A stretch of 64,000 nucleotides of DNA, taken from Propionivibrio limicola. Its GTDB lineage: Bacteria; Pseudomonadota; Gammaproteobacteria; Burkholderiales; Rhodocyclaceae. Below are positions 25,048 to 35,929 of this stretch, in pieces. The translations under genes were made by a program, and so were the position numbers. The stretch lies in contig NZ_SSSR01000006.1 in assembly GCF_009469695.1 (NCBI RefSeq), forward strand, positions 62,001-126,000. The letters are read 5' to 3'. Every line of letters begins with the position of its first letter. Position 1 is the first letter of the stretch. The notes under the pieces were generated by a model. The model was not told the origin of the DNA and ran no database searches. It saw only the letters and a list, made by a program, of their open reading frames with translations.

Positions 25048-25944
25048 ATGCATTCGAACCGTATTGCTTTGGCAGCGTTGGTTGCTTCGACGCTCCTTTC
25101 CGCCCCGGCCTTTGCCCAGGAATCGGCAACGCTCAAGAAGATCAAGGAAATCGGCGCCATCACCCTCGGCCACCGGGAATCCTCGATTCCGTTCTCGTAT
25201 TACGACGACAAGCAGCAGGTCATCGGCTACTCGCAGGAAATCATGCTCAAGGTGGTCGATGCGGTGAAAGCCGAGCTGAATCTGTCCAAGCTCGACGTGA
25301 AAATGATGCCGGTGACCTCCGCCAATCGCATTCCGCTGATCCAGAACGGCAGCGTCGACATCGAATGCGGTTCGACGACCAACAACACCGAGCGCCAGAA
25401 GCAGGTCGGCTTCTCCAACACCATCTTCGTCATCGGCACCAAGCTGATGGCGAAGAAGAATTCCGGCATCAATGACTTCCCCGATCTCGCCGGCAAGAAC
25501 GTGGTAACGACGGCCGGCACGACGTCCGAGCGCCTGCTGCGCAAGATGAACGAAGACAAGAAGATGGGCATGAGCGTGATTTCGGCCAAGGATCACGGCG
25601 AATCGTTCCTGACGCTCGAAACCGGTCGCGCCGTGGCGTTCATGATGGACGACGCGCTGCTTTACGGCGAAACGGCCAAGGCCAAGCGCCCGGCCGACTG
25701 GAGCGTGGTCGGCAAGGCGCAGTCGATGGAAGCTTACGGCTGCATGCTGCGCAAGGACGACGCGGGCTTCAAGAAGGTTGTCGACAAGGCGATTGCCGGC
25801 CTGATGACCTCCGGCGAGGCGGAGAAGATCTACAACAAGTGGTTCATGAACCCGATTCCGCCGAAGGGGCTCAACCTCAACATGCCGCTCTCCGACGAAA
25901 TGCGCGCCCTGTTCAAGTCGCCGAACGACAAGGCGTTTGACTGA
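25048..25944 (+). CDS. gltI: Glutamate/aspartate-type ABC transporter, periplasmic binding protein
   Basis: 298 residues. The signal peptide RIALAALVASTLLSAPAFA-QE is followed by an amino-acid binding fold: ITLGHRESSIPFSYYDDKQQ, ANRIPLIQNGSVDIECGSTT, NVVTTAGTTSERLLRKMNE and MDDALLYGETAKAK. This matches the GltI/DEBP group, which binds glutamate and aspartate. The ATG at 25048 sits nine bases after AAGGAG; ATGs at 25039 and 25042 overlap that site. It is followed by a hairpin repeat and then gltJKL, so the abundant binding protein may be expressed above the rest. Confidence 0.92.
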   Translation: MHSNRIALAALVASTLLSAPAFAQESATLKKIKEIGAITLGHRESSIPFSYYDDKQQVIGYSQEIMLKVVDAVKAELNLSKLDVKMMPVTSANRIPLIQNGSVDIECGSTTNNTERQKQVGFSNTIFVIGTKLMAKKNSGINDFPDLAGKNVVTTAGTTSERLLRKMNEDKKMGMSVISAKDHGESFLTLETGRAVAFMMDDALLYGETAKAKRPADWSVVGKAQSMEAYGCMLRKDDAGFKKVVDKAIAGLMTSGEAEKIYNKWFMNPIPPKGLNLNMPLSDEMRALFKSPNDKAFD

Positions 25945-25960
25945 TACAAAACCGAACCGC

Positions 25961-26082
25961 CTTCAACGCAGAGGGCACAGAGAGCACAGAGTTCGCAGAG
26001 AAAACCGTAAAAGCTTGAGAAGGTAAAACCTCTTCTCTCTGCGTCCTCTGTACCTCTGCGCGCTCTGCGTCGAAAGCGTTTT
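25961..26082. repeat. CGCAGAG-type inverted repeat
   Basis: About 120 bp. The left half is AACGCAGAGGGCACAGAGAG and similar units. The right half has the complements TCTCTGCGTCCTCTGTACC and CTCTGCGCGCTCTGCGTCG. The RNA would form a long imperfect hairpin. It differs in unit sequence from the CACCAAG repeats but has the same design. It lies between gltI and gltJ, where it could stabilise the gltI mRNA or cut read-through. Confidence 0.8.
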
Positions 26083-26141
26083 ATCCGATCTGAAAAGCCA
26101 CTGAGCCTTGTTGTGCAAGATCCGGTGGTGTGGAGCAGGAC

Positions 26142-26879
26142 ATGGCCTACAACTGGAACTGGGAAGTTTTTCTGCAGCCGTCGGCGACCGGTAGCGGCAC
26201 GTATTTCGACTGGATGGTCTATGGTTTCAAGACGACCATCGGATTATCTCTGACGGCGTGGCTCATCGCGCTGTTGCTCGGCGCGCTGGTCGGCGTGCTG
26301 CGCACGGTGCCGAACAAGCTGCTGTCCGGAATTGCCGCCGCTTACGTTGAAGTGTTCCGCAACATCCCGCTGCTCGTGCAGCTTTTCCTCTGGTATTTCG
26401 TTCTGCCCGAGCTGTTGCCGACCGAGCTTGGCAACGCCTTCAAGCAGAGCAATCCGTTCGTGCAGCAATTCCTCTCGTCGATGCTCTGCCTTGGCCTGTT
26501 CACCAGCGCCCGTGTCGCCGAGCAGGTGCGCTCCGGCATCGAGTCGCTGCCGCGCGGTCAGAAGAACGCCGGTCTGGCGATCGGCTTCACGCTGCCGCAA
26601 ACCTACCGCTACGTGCTGCTGCCGATGGCCTTCCGCCTCGTCGTGCCGCCGCTCACCTCGGAATTCCTCAACATCTTCAAGAACTCCGCCGTCTGTTCGA
26701 CGATCGGTCTGCTCGAACTGGCGGCGCAGGGGCGGCAGCTCGTCGATTACACGGCGCAGCCTTACGAATCCTTCATCGCCGTGACGCTGGCCTACGTAGT
26801 AATCAACGTTACGGTGATGGTGCTCATGCGCCGGGTGGAAGCGCGTGTGCGCGTGCCCGGCTTCATCGGAGGCAAATGA
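26142..26879 (+). CDS. gltJ: Glutamate/aspartate ABC transporter permease GltJ
   Basis: 245 residues. Five membrane segments and the binding-protein-dependent permease motif ([20 protein letters not shown], followed by [19 protein letters not shown]) identify a polar-amino-acid inner-membrane permease. [17 protein letters not shown] is typical of GltJ. The ATG at 26142 has GGAGCAGG upstream. It is one base from the gltK start and forms a heterodimer channel with GltK. Confidence 0.92.
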   Translation: MAYNWNWEVFLQPSATGSGTYFDWMVYGFKTTIGLSLTAWLIALLLGALVGVLRTVPNKLLSGIAAAYVEVFRNIPLLVQLFLWYFVLPELLPTELGNAFKQSNPFVQQFLSSMLCLGLFTSARVAEQVRSGIESLPRGQKNAGLAIGFTLPQTYRYVLLPMAFRLVVPPLTSEFLNIFKNSAVCSTIGLLELAAQGRQLVDYTAQPYESFIAVTLAYVVINVTVMVLMRRVEARVRVPGFIGGK

Positions 26880-26880
26880 C

Positions 26881-27561
26881 ATGTACGAATTTGACTGGTC
26901 TTCGATTCCCGGTGCCTTGCCCTTCCTCGCCAAGGGGATGCTCGTTTCGCTGGAGATCATGGTCGCGGCGGTAGTGATCGGCATCGTCTGGGGCACGCTG
27001 CTGGCGATGATGCGGCTCTCCTCGATCAAGCCGCTTTCGTGGTTTGCCGCCGGCTACGTGAATACCTTCCGCGCCATCCCGCTGGTCATGGTGCTGCTGT
27101 GGTTCTTCCTGATCGTGCCGCATCTGCTCGAACAACTGCTCGGCGTGCCGCGCGGCACCGACATGCGCCTCGGTTCGGCGATTGCCGGCTTTGCGCTGTT
27201 CGAGGCGGCGTACTACTCGGAAATCATCCGTGCCGGCATCCAGTCGGTGTCGAAAGGCCAGATGGCCGCCGCCAGTGCGCTCGGCATGAACTATTGGCAA
27301 TCGATGCGCCTCGTCGTGCTGCCGCAGGCGTTCCGCAACATGGTGCCGCTGCTGCTCACGCAGGGGATCATCCTGTTTCAGGACACCTCGCTGGTTTACG
27401 TCTCGGCGCTCGCCGATTTCTTCGGCACCGCCTCCAAGGTCGGCGACCGTGACGGGCGCCTCGTCGAGATGCTGCTTTTTGCCGGTGCCGTCTATTTCGT
27501 CCTCTGTTTTTCCGCCTCGCAGCTGGTGCGTTTCTATCAGAAAAGACTGAAAACGGCCTGA
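26881..27561 (+). CDS. gltK: Glutamate/aspartate ABC transporter permease GltK
   Basis: 226 residues and hydrophobic, with [19 protein letters not shown] and the permease loop [20 protein letters not shown] followed by [19 protein letters not shown]. The end LVRFYQKRL is typical. The start at 26881 directly follows the gltJ stop. It is the second membrane subunit of the importer, with gltL 21 bp downstream. Confidence 0.92.
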   Translation: MYEFDWSSIPGALPFLAKGMLVSLEIMVAAVVIGIVWGTLLAMMRLSSIKPLSWFAAGYVNTFRAIPLVMVLLWFFLIVPHLLEQLLGVPRGTDMRLGSAIAGFALFEAAYYSEIIRAGIQSVSKGQMAAASALGMNYWQSMRLVVLPQAFRNMVPLLLTQGIILFQDTSLVYVSALADFFGTASKVGDRDGRLVEMLLFAGAVYFVLCFSASQLVRFYQKRLKTA

Positions 27562-27582
27562 TGTGTCCTCAGGAGATTTCCA

Positions 27583-28311
<729 letters not shown>

Positions 28312-28327
28312 CCTTTGCCGCTAAAGG

Positions 28328-28432
28328 CGAACCACCAAGTCACCAAGAACACAAAGGTGCACCAAGAAAGGCAAACCTCTTGCAAGGTTTTTCTTGGTGA
28401 AACTTGGTGCCCTTGGTGACTTGGTGATGAAG
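28328..28432. repeat. CACCAAG-type inverted repeat, copy 3 (reverse orientation)
   Basis: About 105 bp from CGAACCACCAAGTCACCAAG to GGTGACTTGGTGATGAAGG. It is inverted relative to copies 1 and 2 and lacks a clear T run on the coding strand. It lies between gltL and the HD-GYP gene. Confidence 0.82.
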
Positions 28433-28529
28433 GTTTATCTCGGTTTTGTTTCCCCCCGCAGTGGCCGCGGCGTCAAAAAGAAACTACGATGCTGCCCATA
28501 AAAACAATCCGCGACGGGAGAGTGAGGGC

Positions 28530-29828
28530 ATGGCGGAATCCGATAGCGTCTGTGTGACGGCCGACCAGCTACGGGTCGGCTTGTACGTCCATCTTGACCT
28601 GAAGTGGTTCGAGCATCCGTTCGCCTTCAACAACTTCAAGATCAAGGACGAGGAGCAGATCCGCATCATCCGCAGCCTGGGCGTGAAGAAAATCCGCTAC
28701 GACCCGGCGCGCAGCGATCTGCAGCCGTTGCCGCTTGCGCCGTCGGTCGTGCCGGAGGCGGTGCCGGAAAGTGCGCCCGAAGAAGTGCCGGTGCTCAAGG
28801 AGCACCCGGCGCTCGCCGCCAAGCGGGCGCTGATCGAGAAGATCAAGCAGCAGCGCGCGGCGGCCGAGCGTATCGAGCACGCCTTCGTCGATACGGCACG
28901 GACGATCCACAACGTCGAGAAGAACCTGCTGGCGCGGCCCGAGGAAACGGTTGCGCAGGCGACGGCGCTGATCGGCCAGATTGCCGATTCGATCCTGTCG
29001 GCGCCCGAACTGGCCATTCACGTGATGGGCGACAAGATCGGCGGCGAGGAAATGTATTTCCACTCGCTGAACGTCACCATGCTCTCGCTGATGGTGGCGC
29101 GCGACATCAAGTTGCCAACGGAGGTCGTCCAGCTGCTCGGCATGGGCGCGCTGTTCCATGATGTCGGGCGGACCGAAATCCCGGACAAGATCCTGATGAA
29201 GCACGAGCCGTGGACGACGGCCGAGCAGAAACTCTATGAGATGCATTGCCAGTACGGCGTCGAACTCGGCAAGCGGCTCGGTTTTGCGCCGGCGACGCAG
29301 GCGATCATCCTGCAGCACCACGAAATGTTCGACGGCAGCGGCTATCCGCAAAAGCTCAAGGGCGAAGCCATCAACCTGCTGGCACGCATCGTCGCCATCG
29401 CCAACTATTACGACAACCTGTGCAACCCGGTCGATCTGGCCAAGGCGCTGACGCCGCACGAAGCGTTGTCGATGATGTTCGCCCGCCTGCGCACCAGGTT
29501 CGACCCGAAGCTGCTGCAGGTGCTGGTGCGCTGTCTCGGCGTCTATCCGCCGGGAACGATCGTCCAGTTGTCGAACGGCGTCATCGGCATGGTGGCGACG
29601 GTCAATACCGCCAAGCCGATGAAGCCGATGGTGGTGGCCTACGATGCGGAAATTCCCAAGGAGGAGGCGATCCTCGTCGACATGGGCAACGAAGTGGACG
29701 TCAATATCGTCAAGGCGCTCCGGCCGGCGCAGTTGCCGCGTGAAATCTACGCCTACCTGAATCCGCGCAAGCAGGTCAGCTACTACTTCGATGCGAGTGC
29801 GCCGAGCAAGGAAGCGGGGCAGCCATGA
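28530..29828 (+). CDS. HD-GYP domain c-di-GMP phosphodiesterase with DUF3391 N-terminus
   Basis: 432 residues. The N-terminal part (VTADQLRVGLYVHLDLKWFE) is DUF3391, common in stand-alone HD-GYP proteins. The HD motif is FHDVGRTEIPDKIL (H210, D211) and the GYP motif is HHEMFDGSGYP (starting H263), both intact. Such enzymes break c-di-GMP down to pGpG or GMP. No membrane segment or receiver is present. ATG 28530 is used, with GTGAGGG upstream. It overlaps the hybrid kinase by four bases (ATGA), so the two are translationally coupled and probably act together. Confidence 0.92.
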   Translation: MAESDSVCVTADQLRVGLYVHLDLKWFEHPFAFNNFKIKDEEQIRIIRSLGVKKIRYDPARSDLQPLPLAPSVVPEAVPESAPEEVPVLKEHPALAAKRALIEKIKQQRAAAERIEHAFVDTARTIHNVEKNLLARPEETVAQATALIGQIADSILSAPELAIHVMGDKIGGEEMYFHSLNVTMLSLMVARDIKLPTEVVQLLGMGALFHDVGRTEIPDKILMKHEPWTTAEQKLYEMHCQYGVELGKRLGFAPATQAIILQHHEMFDGSGYPQKLKGEAINLLARIVAIANYYDNLCNPVDLAKALTPHEALSMMFARLRTRFDPKLLQVLVRCLGVYPPGTIVQLSNGVIGMVATVNTAKPMKPMVVAYDAEIPKEEAILVDMGNEVDVNIVKALRPAQLPREIYAYLNPRKQVSYYFDASAPSKEAGQP

Positions 29829-32671
29829 TCGCCGGCATCGAGCGACGGCTGATCGACCACGCCGAGCAGATGATCCTGCTCGTCGAGGCGGATACGCTGA
29901 ACATCGTTTTCGCCAATCGGGTGGCCCTGCAGCTGCTTGGCTACGCCGAGGCGGAGCTGCTCGGCAAGTCGATTCTCGACGTCGAATGCGCGCTGCAGGA
30001 CGTCTTCTACTGGGAAGAAGTGCGCAGCGGCCAGCCGTCGAACATCGAGGCGCAGGAGGGCTTGTACCTGTGTTCCGACGGCAACATGCGGGCGGCGATC
30101 AAATCGGTGCGCGTGCTCGAGGACGAAGACGCGACCGGATCGCCACCGCGCTGGCTGATGGTGCAGGCGCGCGAGGTCGAGGAAGCCTCCAGCATCGAAG
30201 GCGATCTGGCGCATACCACCTCGCAGTTGCGGGCGACGCTCGAATCGACCGGCAACGGCATTCTGGTGATCGACTGGCAGGGTCATATCGCCAGCATGAA
30301 CCGGCTGTTCAGCTCAATGTGGGCGGTGCCCGAGGACCTGCTGCTGAAACGCGACGACGACGCGATCCTGGCGCACGTCTCCGGCCTGATCGCCGAATCG
30401 GAACTGTTTCAGCAGCGGCTGCGCGAAATCGTCGAGAGCAAGGAGACGGAAGACCTGCTGCATCTGGCCGATGGCCGTGTCTTCCAGTGCAAGTCGCTGC
30501 CGCAGTATCTCGACGAGCGGATCATCGGCCGCGTGTTCGGCTTCAACGACATGACCGAGCGCATTCTGGCCGAGAAGGACCTGATCGCCGCGCGCGAACG
30601 GGCCGAGGCGGCCAACCGCGCCAAGGCTTCCTTCCTGGCCATGATGTCGCACGAAATCCGCACGCCGATGAACGGCGTCATGGGCATGACCGCGCTGCTC
30701 GCCGACACGCCGCTCAACGCCGAACAGAAGCGCTACCTGGAGGTCATCCGTTCCAGTTCCGAATCGCTGCTGGCGATCATCAACGACATCCTCGACTTCT
30801 CGAAGATCGAGGCGCACAAGCTGGTGCTCGAAAAAATCGACTTCAGCCTGCCGGGGCTGGTCGACGACATGGCCGGCCTCAATGGGCTGCGCGCCGACGA
30901 GAAGGGGCTCGAATTCGCCTGCTGCCTCGACCCCGACGTGCCGGTGCGCCTGCGCGGCGACCCCGGCCGGATCAAGCAGATTCTCACCAACCTGATCGGC
31001 AACGCGCTCAAATTCACGCCGGCGGGGACGGTCTCGTTGCGCGTTGCCAGCGCGGGCAGCTTGGCCGGGCCGGACGGGCGAAGGCTGGTGCAGTTCGAAG
31101 TCAGCGACACCGGCATCGGCATCGCGCGCGAAAATCTCGACAAGGTCTTCGCTCCCTTCGAGCAGGCCGATTCGTCGACGACGCGCAAGTACGGCGGCAC
31201 CGGTCTTGGTCTGGCGATCACGCGCCAGCTCGTCGACCTGATGGGCGGCGACATCGCCGTCGACAGCGAGGAAGGGCGCGGCACGACTTTTCGCGTGCGC
31301 CTGCCGCTCGATGCGGCCCTTGGCAAAAGCGAGGCGAACGCCGGTCTGCCGGCGCTCCAAGGGGCGCGCATGCTGGTGGTCGATGACAACGCCGTGGCCT
31401 GCGCTGGACTCGACGCCCGCTTGCGGGCGCTGGGCATGGAGGTGGATGCGGCGACTTCGGGGGATGCCGCGCTGGCCGCTTTCGCTGCCGCGCGCGCGGC
31501 CGGGTACGAGCAGGGGCGTGGCTACCGCGCCCTCTTTGTCGACCGCGATATGCCGCACATGGATGGCGTGAGCCTCGCCCGGCGCTTGCAGAGTGTCGAA
31601 GCGGGGGGGCAAGGAACAGGCGACGTGGCTCTCCCGTGCATCGTCTGCGTTCCGGCCGGATTTCGCGGCACGGCGGGCGAGTTTGCCGCCGCGGGGTTCG
31701 GTGGGTTCGACGATTTGTTGCACAAGCCGGTGACCGCGTCAGCGCTGATGGCCTGCCTGGAGAAATTGAACCGGGGCGCCGCCGGCGGCGAAAAAGCGTC
31801 GGCCGGAGAGAACGAGGGGGCGGAGGGGCGGAGCGCCGCCTTGCTGGCCGAAAAGAAGAATTCGCGCCTGCTCATCGTCGAGGACAACTCGGTCAACATG
31901 CTCGTCATTCGCGGCATCCTCGCCAAGCTCGGTTACGCCAATCTGGCCAAGGCACGCGATGGTCTGGAAGCGCTGGAGGCGGTCGAAGCGGCGGCCAGCA
32001 CGCCGTTCGACCTGATCCTGATGGACTGCCAGATGCCAAAACTCGATGGCTACGAGGCGACGCAGCGCCTGCGCGAGCGGGGCGTCAAGGTGCCGATCAT
32101 CGCCATGACGGCCAACGCGCTCAATGGCGACCGCGAGAAATGCCTCGATGCCGGCATGGACGACTATCTGACGAAGCCGATCGTGGTCGACGCGTTGGCG
32201 GCTTGTCTTGAGCGCTGGCTTTGCGTCGAAGCGACGGCCGCGACGGCCGCGGCGCTGCCACCCGCCGAGGCGGAGGCGCAGGAGGGACGAGAGGCGGATG
32301 CGGCCAGTCTCGAGCAGATTTTCCGTTACGAGGCCTTCCGGGAATTGATGATGGGCGACGGCGAGCTCGTCGAATCCATCCTCGACATGTTCATCGCCAA
32401 TATGCCGGCCAATATCGACCAGCTCAAGCAGGCGCTGACGTCGGGCCAAGGGGCGCCGGTCCGGCAGGCCGCGCATTTCATCAAGGGGGCGGCCTCCAAC
32501 CTTTGCGCCTCCGGGTTGTATGCCGTGGCCCTCGAAATCGAGCAGGCCGGGGCGCAAGGCAACGTTGCACGGGCTTCCGGTTTGCTGACCACGCTGGATG
32601 CCAATTGGCTGGCCTTCCTTCAGCACCCGCTCGTCATGCAGCATCTGGCACGTGGGCGACGGCCGGCGTAA
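29825..32671 (+). CDS. Hybrid sensor histidine kinase (PAS-PAS-HisKA-HATPase-REC-REC-Hpt)
   Basis: 948 residues. Order: PAS (about 10-110), PAS (about 125-245), HisKA with H276 in MMSHEIRTPMNG, HATPase with NALKFTP, DTGIGI and GGTGLGLAI, REC1 with D573 in VDRDMPHMDG, REC2 with D734 in LMDCQMPKLDG, and Hpt with H884 in AAHFIKGAASNL. No membrane segment is evident, so it should sense a cytoplasmic signal through PAS. A phosphate can pass His-Asp-His within the one protein and then to a separate receiver. The receivers at 35926-36537 and 36525-37907 on the facing operon are natural candidates (inference). Confidence 0.93.
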   Translation: MIAGIERRLIDHAEQMILLVEADTLNIVFANRVALQLLGYAEAELLGKSILDVECALQDVFYWEEVRSGQPSNIEAQEGLYLCSDGNMRAAIKSVRVLEDEDATGSPPRWLMVQAREVEEASSIEGDLAHTTSQLRATLESTGNGILVIDWQGHIASMNRLFSSMWAVPEDLLLKRDDDAILAHVSGLIAESELFQQRLREIVESKETEDLLHLADGRVFQCKSLPQYLDERIIGRVFGFNDMTERILAEKDLIAARERAEAANRAKASFLAMMSHEIRTPMNGVMGMTALLADTPLNAEQKRYLEVIRSSSESLLAIINDILDFSKIEAHKLVLEKIDFSLPGLVDDMAGLNGLRADEKGLEFACCLDPDVPVRLRGDPGRIKQILTNLIGNALKFTPAGTVSLRVASAGSLAGPDGRRLVQFEVSDTGIGIARENLDKVFAPFEQADSSTTRKYGGTGLGLAITRQLVDLMGGDIAVDSEEGRGTTFRVRLPLDAALGKSEANAGLPALQGARMLVVDDNAVACAGLDARLRALGMEVDAATSGDAALAAFAAARAAGYEQGRGYRALFVDRDMPHMDGVSLARRLQSVEAGGQGTGDVALPCIVCVPAGFRGTAGEFAAAGFGGFDDLLHKPVTASALMACLEKLNRGAAGGEKASAGENEGAEGRSAALLAEKKNSRLLIVEDNSVNMLVIRGILAKLGYANLAKARDGLEALEAVEAAASTPFDLILMDCQMPKLDGYEATQRLRERGVKVPIIAMTANALNGDREKCLDAGMDDYLTKPIVVDALAACLERWLCVEATAATAAALPPAEAEAQEGREADAASLEQIFRYEAFRELMMGDGELVESILDMFIANMPANIDQLKQALTSGQGAPVRQAAHFIKGAASNLCASGLYAVALEIEQAGAQGNVARASGLLTTLDANWLAFLQHPLVMQHLARGRRPA

Positions 32672-32673
32672 TT

Positions 32674-34068
32674 TTATCTCGTCGTTTCTCGTGTCGTGCT
32701 CGCCCCGACCGGCTGGCGCACCGGCAGCTCGATGCGGAAACGGCTGCCTTGGCCCGGTGCGCTGTCGACGGTGATGCGGCCGTTGTGCTTGCGGACGATG
32801 CCGTGCGTGATCGAGAGGCCGAGGCCGGTGCCGGTGCCGACCGGCTTGGTGGTGAAGAAGGGGTCGAAAATCCGGTTCATGATGTCGGGCGGGATACCGG
32901 CGCCGGTATCGGCGATTTCGATGCTGATCTGTTCGTCATTGGCACGGGTGCGAATGGTGATCGTGCCGCGCTCGGGAATCGCTTGCGCCGCGTTGACGAG
33001 CAGGTTCATGAAGACCTGGTTGAGTTGCGAGGGGATGCATTCGATCGCCGGCAGCGCGGCGTAATCCTTGATGACTTCGGCCTTGTACTTGAGTTCGTTC
33101 CAGACGACGTTGAGCGTGCTTTCCAGCCCGCAGGTGATGTCGGCCCACTGCATTTCGGTGTCGCCGACGTGCGAGAAATCCTTGAGATCCTGCACGATGC
33201 GTTTGACGCGCTGCAGGCCGCCGAGCGATTCGTCGAGCAGATTGCCGATGTCGGCGCGCAGGAAGTCGAGATCGATGTCCTCGCGGACTTGCCTGAGCTC
33301 CGCCTGGCCGGCTGGAGAAAGTTCGCGTTCGTGCCGCTCGTAGGTCGCCGTCAGGCGCAGGAGGCCGCGTACATAGTCCTGCAGAGCGCCGAGGTTGGAA
33401 TTGACGAAGCCGACCGGGTTGTTGATATCGTGCGCGATGCCGGCCGCGAGTTGGCCGATCGACGCCATTTTTTCCGATTGCAGCAGCTGGTTGTGGGCTT
33501 CCTCAAGCCGGTTAATGAGTTTGAGGTGTTCGGCCTTCTCCTGCCGCAAGGCTTCCTCCGTGCGTGTCTTCTCCAAGAGCTGTTCTTGCAGTGCGTGACT
33601 CAAGGCGGCGACCTGCCGGGACAGGCGCAGTTCCTCGATGTGCTGGCGGTCGCGCAGGCACTTGGCGATGGCGTCGACGAGCAGATGGATGTCGATCGGC
33701 TTGTTGATGTAACGCTCGACGCCGAGGACGAGCGCCTGGCGCAGGCTTTCCGCTTCCTGGCTCGAGGTGATGACGATGATCTGCGCGTTGGAATCCTCGG
33801 CCTTGATGGCGGCGCTCATCTCGAGGCCGTTCATGCCCGGCATGAAGATGTCGGCGACGACGACGTCGGGTTGCCAGTCGCGCCAGACGGCGAGTCCTTC
33901 CAGACCGTCGGTGGCGATGCGGATTTCGCCGACGAAGCGCTCCGCCAGCCGCTTGATCTGCATGCACAGAATCGGGTCGTCGTCGACGAGCAGCACACGG
34001 GCATCGATGGGGAGCTGCGTGTGGCTTGCCATCGTCGCGGCCTGCTGCGGAGTTGGCGTCTCAGTCAT
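32674..34068 (-). CDS. Receiver-histidine kinase protein
   Basis: 464 residues. The N-terminal REC has D73 in [12 protein letters not shown] coiled-coil linker ([20 protein letters not shown]) leads to a HisKA-type motif with H213 in [12 protein letters not shown]. The HATPase carries [18 protein letters not shown] and [10 protein letters not shown]. There is no sensor domain, so input probably comes by phosphorylation of its own receiver. The start at 34068 overlaps the stop of the preceding EAL gene by eight bases. It is last in a four-gene minus-strand operon and meets the hybrid kinase tail to tail with two bases between stops. Confidence 0.9.
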   Translation of the reverse strand: MTETPTPQQAATMASHTQLPIDARVLLVDDDPILCMQIKRLAERFVGEIRIATDGLEGLAVWRDWQPDVVVADIFMPGMNGLEMSAAIKAEDSNAQIIVITSSQEAESLRQALVLGVERYINKPIDIHLLVDAIAKCLRDRQHIEELRLSRQVAALSHALQEQLLEKTRTEEALRQEKAEHLKLINRLEEAHNQLLQSEKMASIGQLAAGIAHDINNPVGFVNSNLGALQDYVRGLLRLTATYERHERELSPAGQAELRQVREDIDLDFLRADIGNLLDESLGGLQRVKRIVQDLKDFSHVGDTEMQWADITCGLESTLNVVWNELKYKAEVIKDYAALPAIECIPSQLNQVFMNLLVNAAQAIPERGTITIRTRANDEQISIEIADTGAGIPPDIMNRIFDPFFTTKPVGTGTGLGLSITHGIVRKHNGRITVDSAPGQGSRFRIELPVRQPVGASTTRETTR

Positions 34069-35929
34069 TGGATTTTCCCCGTCCAAATTGTTCGCGCCAG
34101 TAGCGCAAGGCGAGTTTGAGTTCTTCTTTCAGTACGTGATCTTCCCAAGGCTTGAGCAGGAACCGATAGGCGGCGCCCTTGTTGATGGCGTCGGTCACGG
34201 CCGAGACATCGGCATAGCCGGAAAGGATCATGCGCACCGTCTCGGGATAGAGACTTTTCACGCGGGCGAGGAATTCGGTGCCGCTCATTTCCGGCATGCG
34301 CTGATCGGAAATGACGACATGCACCCGGTGTCGGGCCAGCAGCGACATGGCCTCGGTGGCCGTCGTCGCGGTCAGGATGGCGTAGCCTTCCCGGCGCAAG
34401 GTGCGGCGCAACGATGACAGGATGTGCGGCTCGTCATCGACGAAGAGGACGGCCAGGCGGCCGTGGAGGGCGTGCTGCCCGTCCGGCGGCAGCGCGGTGC
34501 CGCCTTGCAGAAGTGGCGGAATGCTGTCGGCCGGCAGTGGCCGTCCCAGCCAGTAGCCCTGCACCGTGTCGCATTCCTCGCGCTGCAGGAAGCGCATCTG
34601 CTCTTCGCTCTCTACCCCCTCGGCGAGCACCGTCTTGCCGAGCTTGTGCGACATGGCGATGATCGCCTCGGCGATGGCCGCGTTGGCCGGATTGGTCGTG
34701 ATGTCGCGCACGAAGGACTGATCGATCTTGACCGTGTCGATCGGGAAGCGCGAGAGATAGGCGAGCGAGGAATAGCCGGTGCCGAAGTCGTCAAGCGCGA
34801 GGCGCACGCCGAGTTGCTTGAGCCTGGACGTGCATTGGATGGCCGCCAGCACATCCTGCATCATGGCGCCCTCGGTGATTTCGATTTCGAGCTGGTGCGG
34901 CGGGATTTCGTACCGTTCCAGGGTGCGGCCGATCTTTTCGGTCAGGTGGGGCATCAGGAAGTGTCGGGCGCCGAGGTTGATCGAGGTCTTGAGCGGTGGC
35001 AGTCCGGCTTGCCGCCATTCCCGCATCTGGCGGCAGACTTCCTCGAGCATCCATTCGCCGATGTCGATGATCAGATGATTGTTTTCGGCCAGGGGGATGA
35101 ATTCGCCCGGCGGGATCAGGCCGCGTTCGGGGTGTTGCCAGCGGACCAGCGCTTCCGTGCCGCACATCTGGCCGGTGAGCAGGCAGACCTGCGGTTGGTA
35201 ATGGGCCCGCAAATCGCCGCGCTTGATGGCGATCTCCAGCTCGGCGAGCAAGGCATGCCGCGTGTTGAGTTGCTGGGCGGCGGACGCGTCGAGGCAGACG
35301 ATCTGGTTGCCGCCCCGCGCCTTGGCCTCCTCGGTCGCCAGCACGGCCAGAGTGAGGAATTGCTCCGCGTCACCCGACTGGGCGGGTTGCGATCCGATGC
35401 CGATCGAGGCGGTCAGCCGCACCGGCCGTTCCGGTTCATCGACCGGCCGGCGGATGCTGTTCAGGATGCGTTCGGCGACCTCGCGCGCCGGATTGTCGGC
35501 CTCCGTGGTCGTCGTATCGAGCAGGATGGCGAACCGGTTCTCGCCCACCCGCGCCAGCCGGTCGCTATGGCGCAAGGCCTCGTGGATGCGTGTGGCGACG
35601 AGCGTGACCAGCTCATTGGTACGCGGTGAGCCGACGGTGTTGTGCAGGGCAATGAAGTTGTCGATGCTCACATGCAGCACCGAAATCTCCAGATTGTTCG
35701 TCTGCCTTTGTTGCAGCGTGTTGTTGAGCGCCTGCAGGAAAGCCGTGCGGTTCGGCAGGCCGGTTTGCTGGTCGTGGTTGAGCAGATCGGCGATGCGTTG
35801 CTGGTAGTGCTCGTGCAACGAAATATTCTCGAGATTCCGGTATGCCTCCGGGCAGGGCAGGGCGCCGGGATCATCGTCAGCCTCGGGTGGTGTGTTCTGA
35901 TCCGGCGGGGCTTTTTTCGTCGCAGTCAT
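34061..35929 (-). CDS. GGDEF(degenerate)-EAL-REC protein, probable c-di-GMP phosphodiesterase
   Basis: 622 residues. The GGDEF domain (about 50-215) has lost its signature: the active loop reads VGENRF (G129-F133 is GENRF), so cyclase activity is unlikely. The EAL domain (about 225-475) looks intact, with EAL at 259-261, DDFGTGYSSL and EGVES. The C-terminal REC carries D542 in ISDQRMPEMSG; a receiver at this end is less usual. The start at 35929 overlaps the upstream response-regulator stop as ATGA. It likely hydrolyses c-di-GMP under phosphorylation control, with the dead GGDEF possibly serving as a GTP sensor (inference). Confidence 0.9.
   Translation of the reverse strand: MTATKKAPPDQNTPPEADDDPGALPCPEAYRNLENISLHEHYQQRIADLLNHDQQTGLPNRTAFLQALNNTLQQRQTNNLEISVLHVSIDNFIALHNTVGSPRTNELVTLVATRIHEALRHSDRLARVGENRFAILLDTTTTEADNPAREVAERILNSIRRPVDEPERPVRLTASIGIGSQPAQSGDAEQFLTLAVLATEEAKARGGNQIVCLDASAAQQLNTRHALLAELEIAIKRGDLRAHYQPQVCLLTGQMCGTEALVRWQHPERGLIPPGEFIPLAENNHLIIDIGEWMLEEVCRQMREWRQAGLPPLKTSINLGARHFLMPHLTEKIGRTLERYEIPPHQLEIEITEGAMMQDVLAAIQCTSRLKQLGVRLALDDFGTGYSSLAYLSRFPIDTVKIDQSFVRDITTNPANAAIAEAIIAMSHKLGKTVLAEGVESEEQMRFLQREECDTVQGYWLGRPLPADSIPPLLQGGTALPPDGQHALHGRLAVLFVDDEPHILSSLRRTLRREGYAILTATTATEAMSLLARHRVHVVISDQRMPEMSGTEFLARVKSLYPETVRMILSGYADVSAVTDAINKGAAYRFLLKPWEDHVLKEELKLALRYWREQFGRGKSND

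Noticed and set aside
34424-35629. 401-codon plus-strand ORF opposite the EAL gene
   Set aside because: Antisense shadow without domain features; the EAL and receiver motifs fix the real strand.
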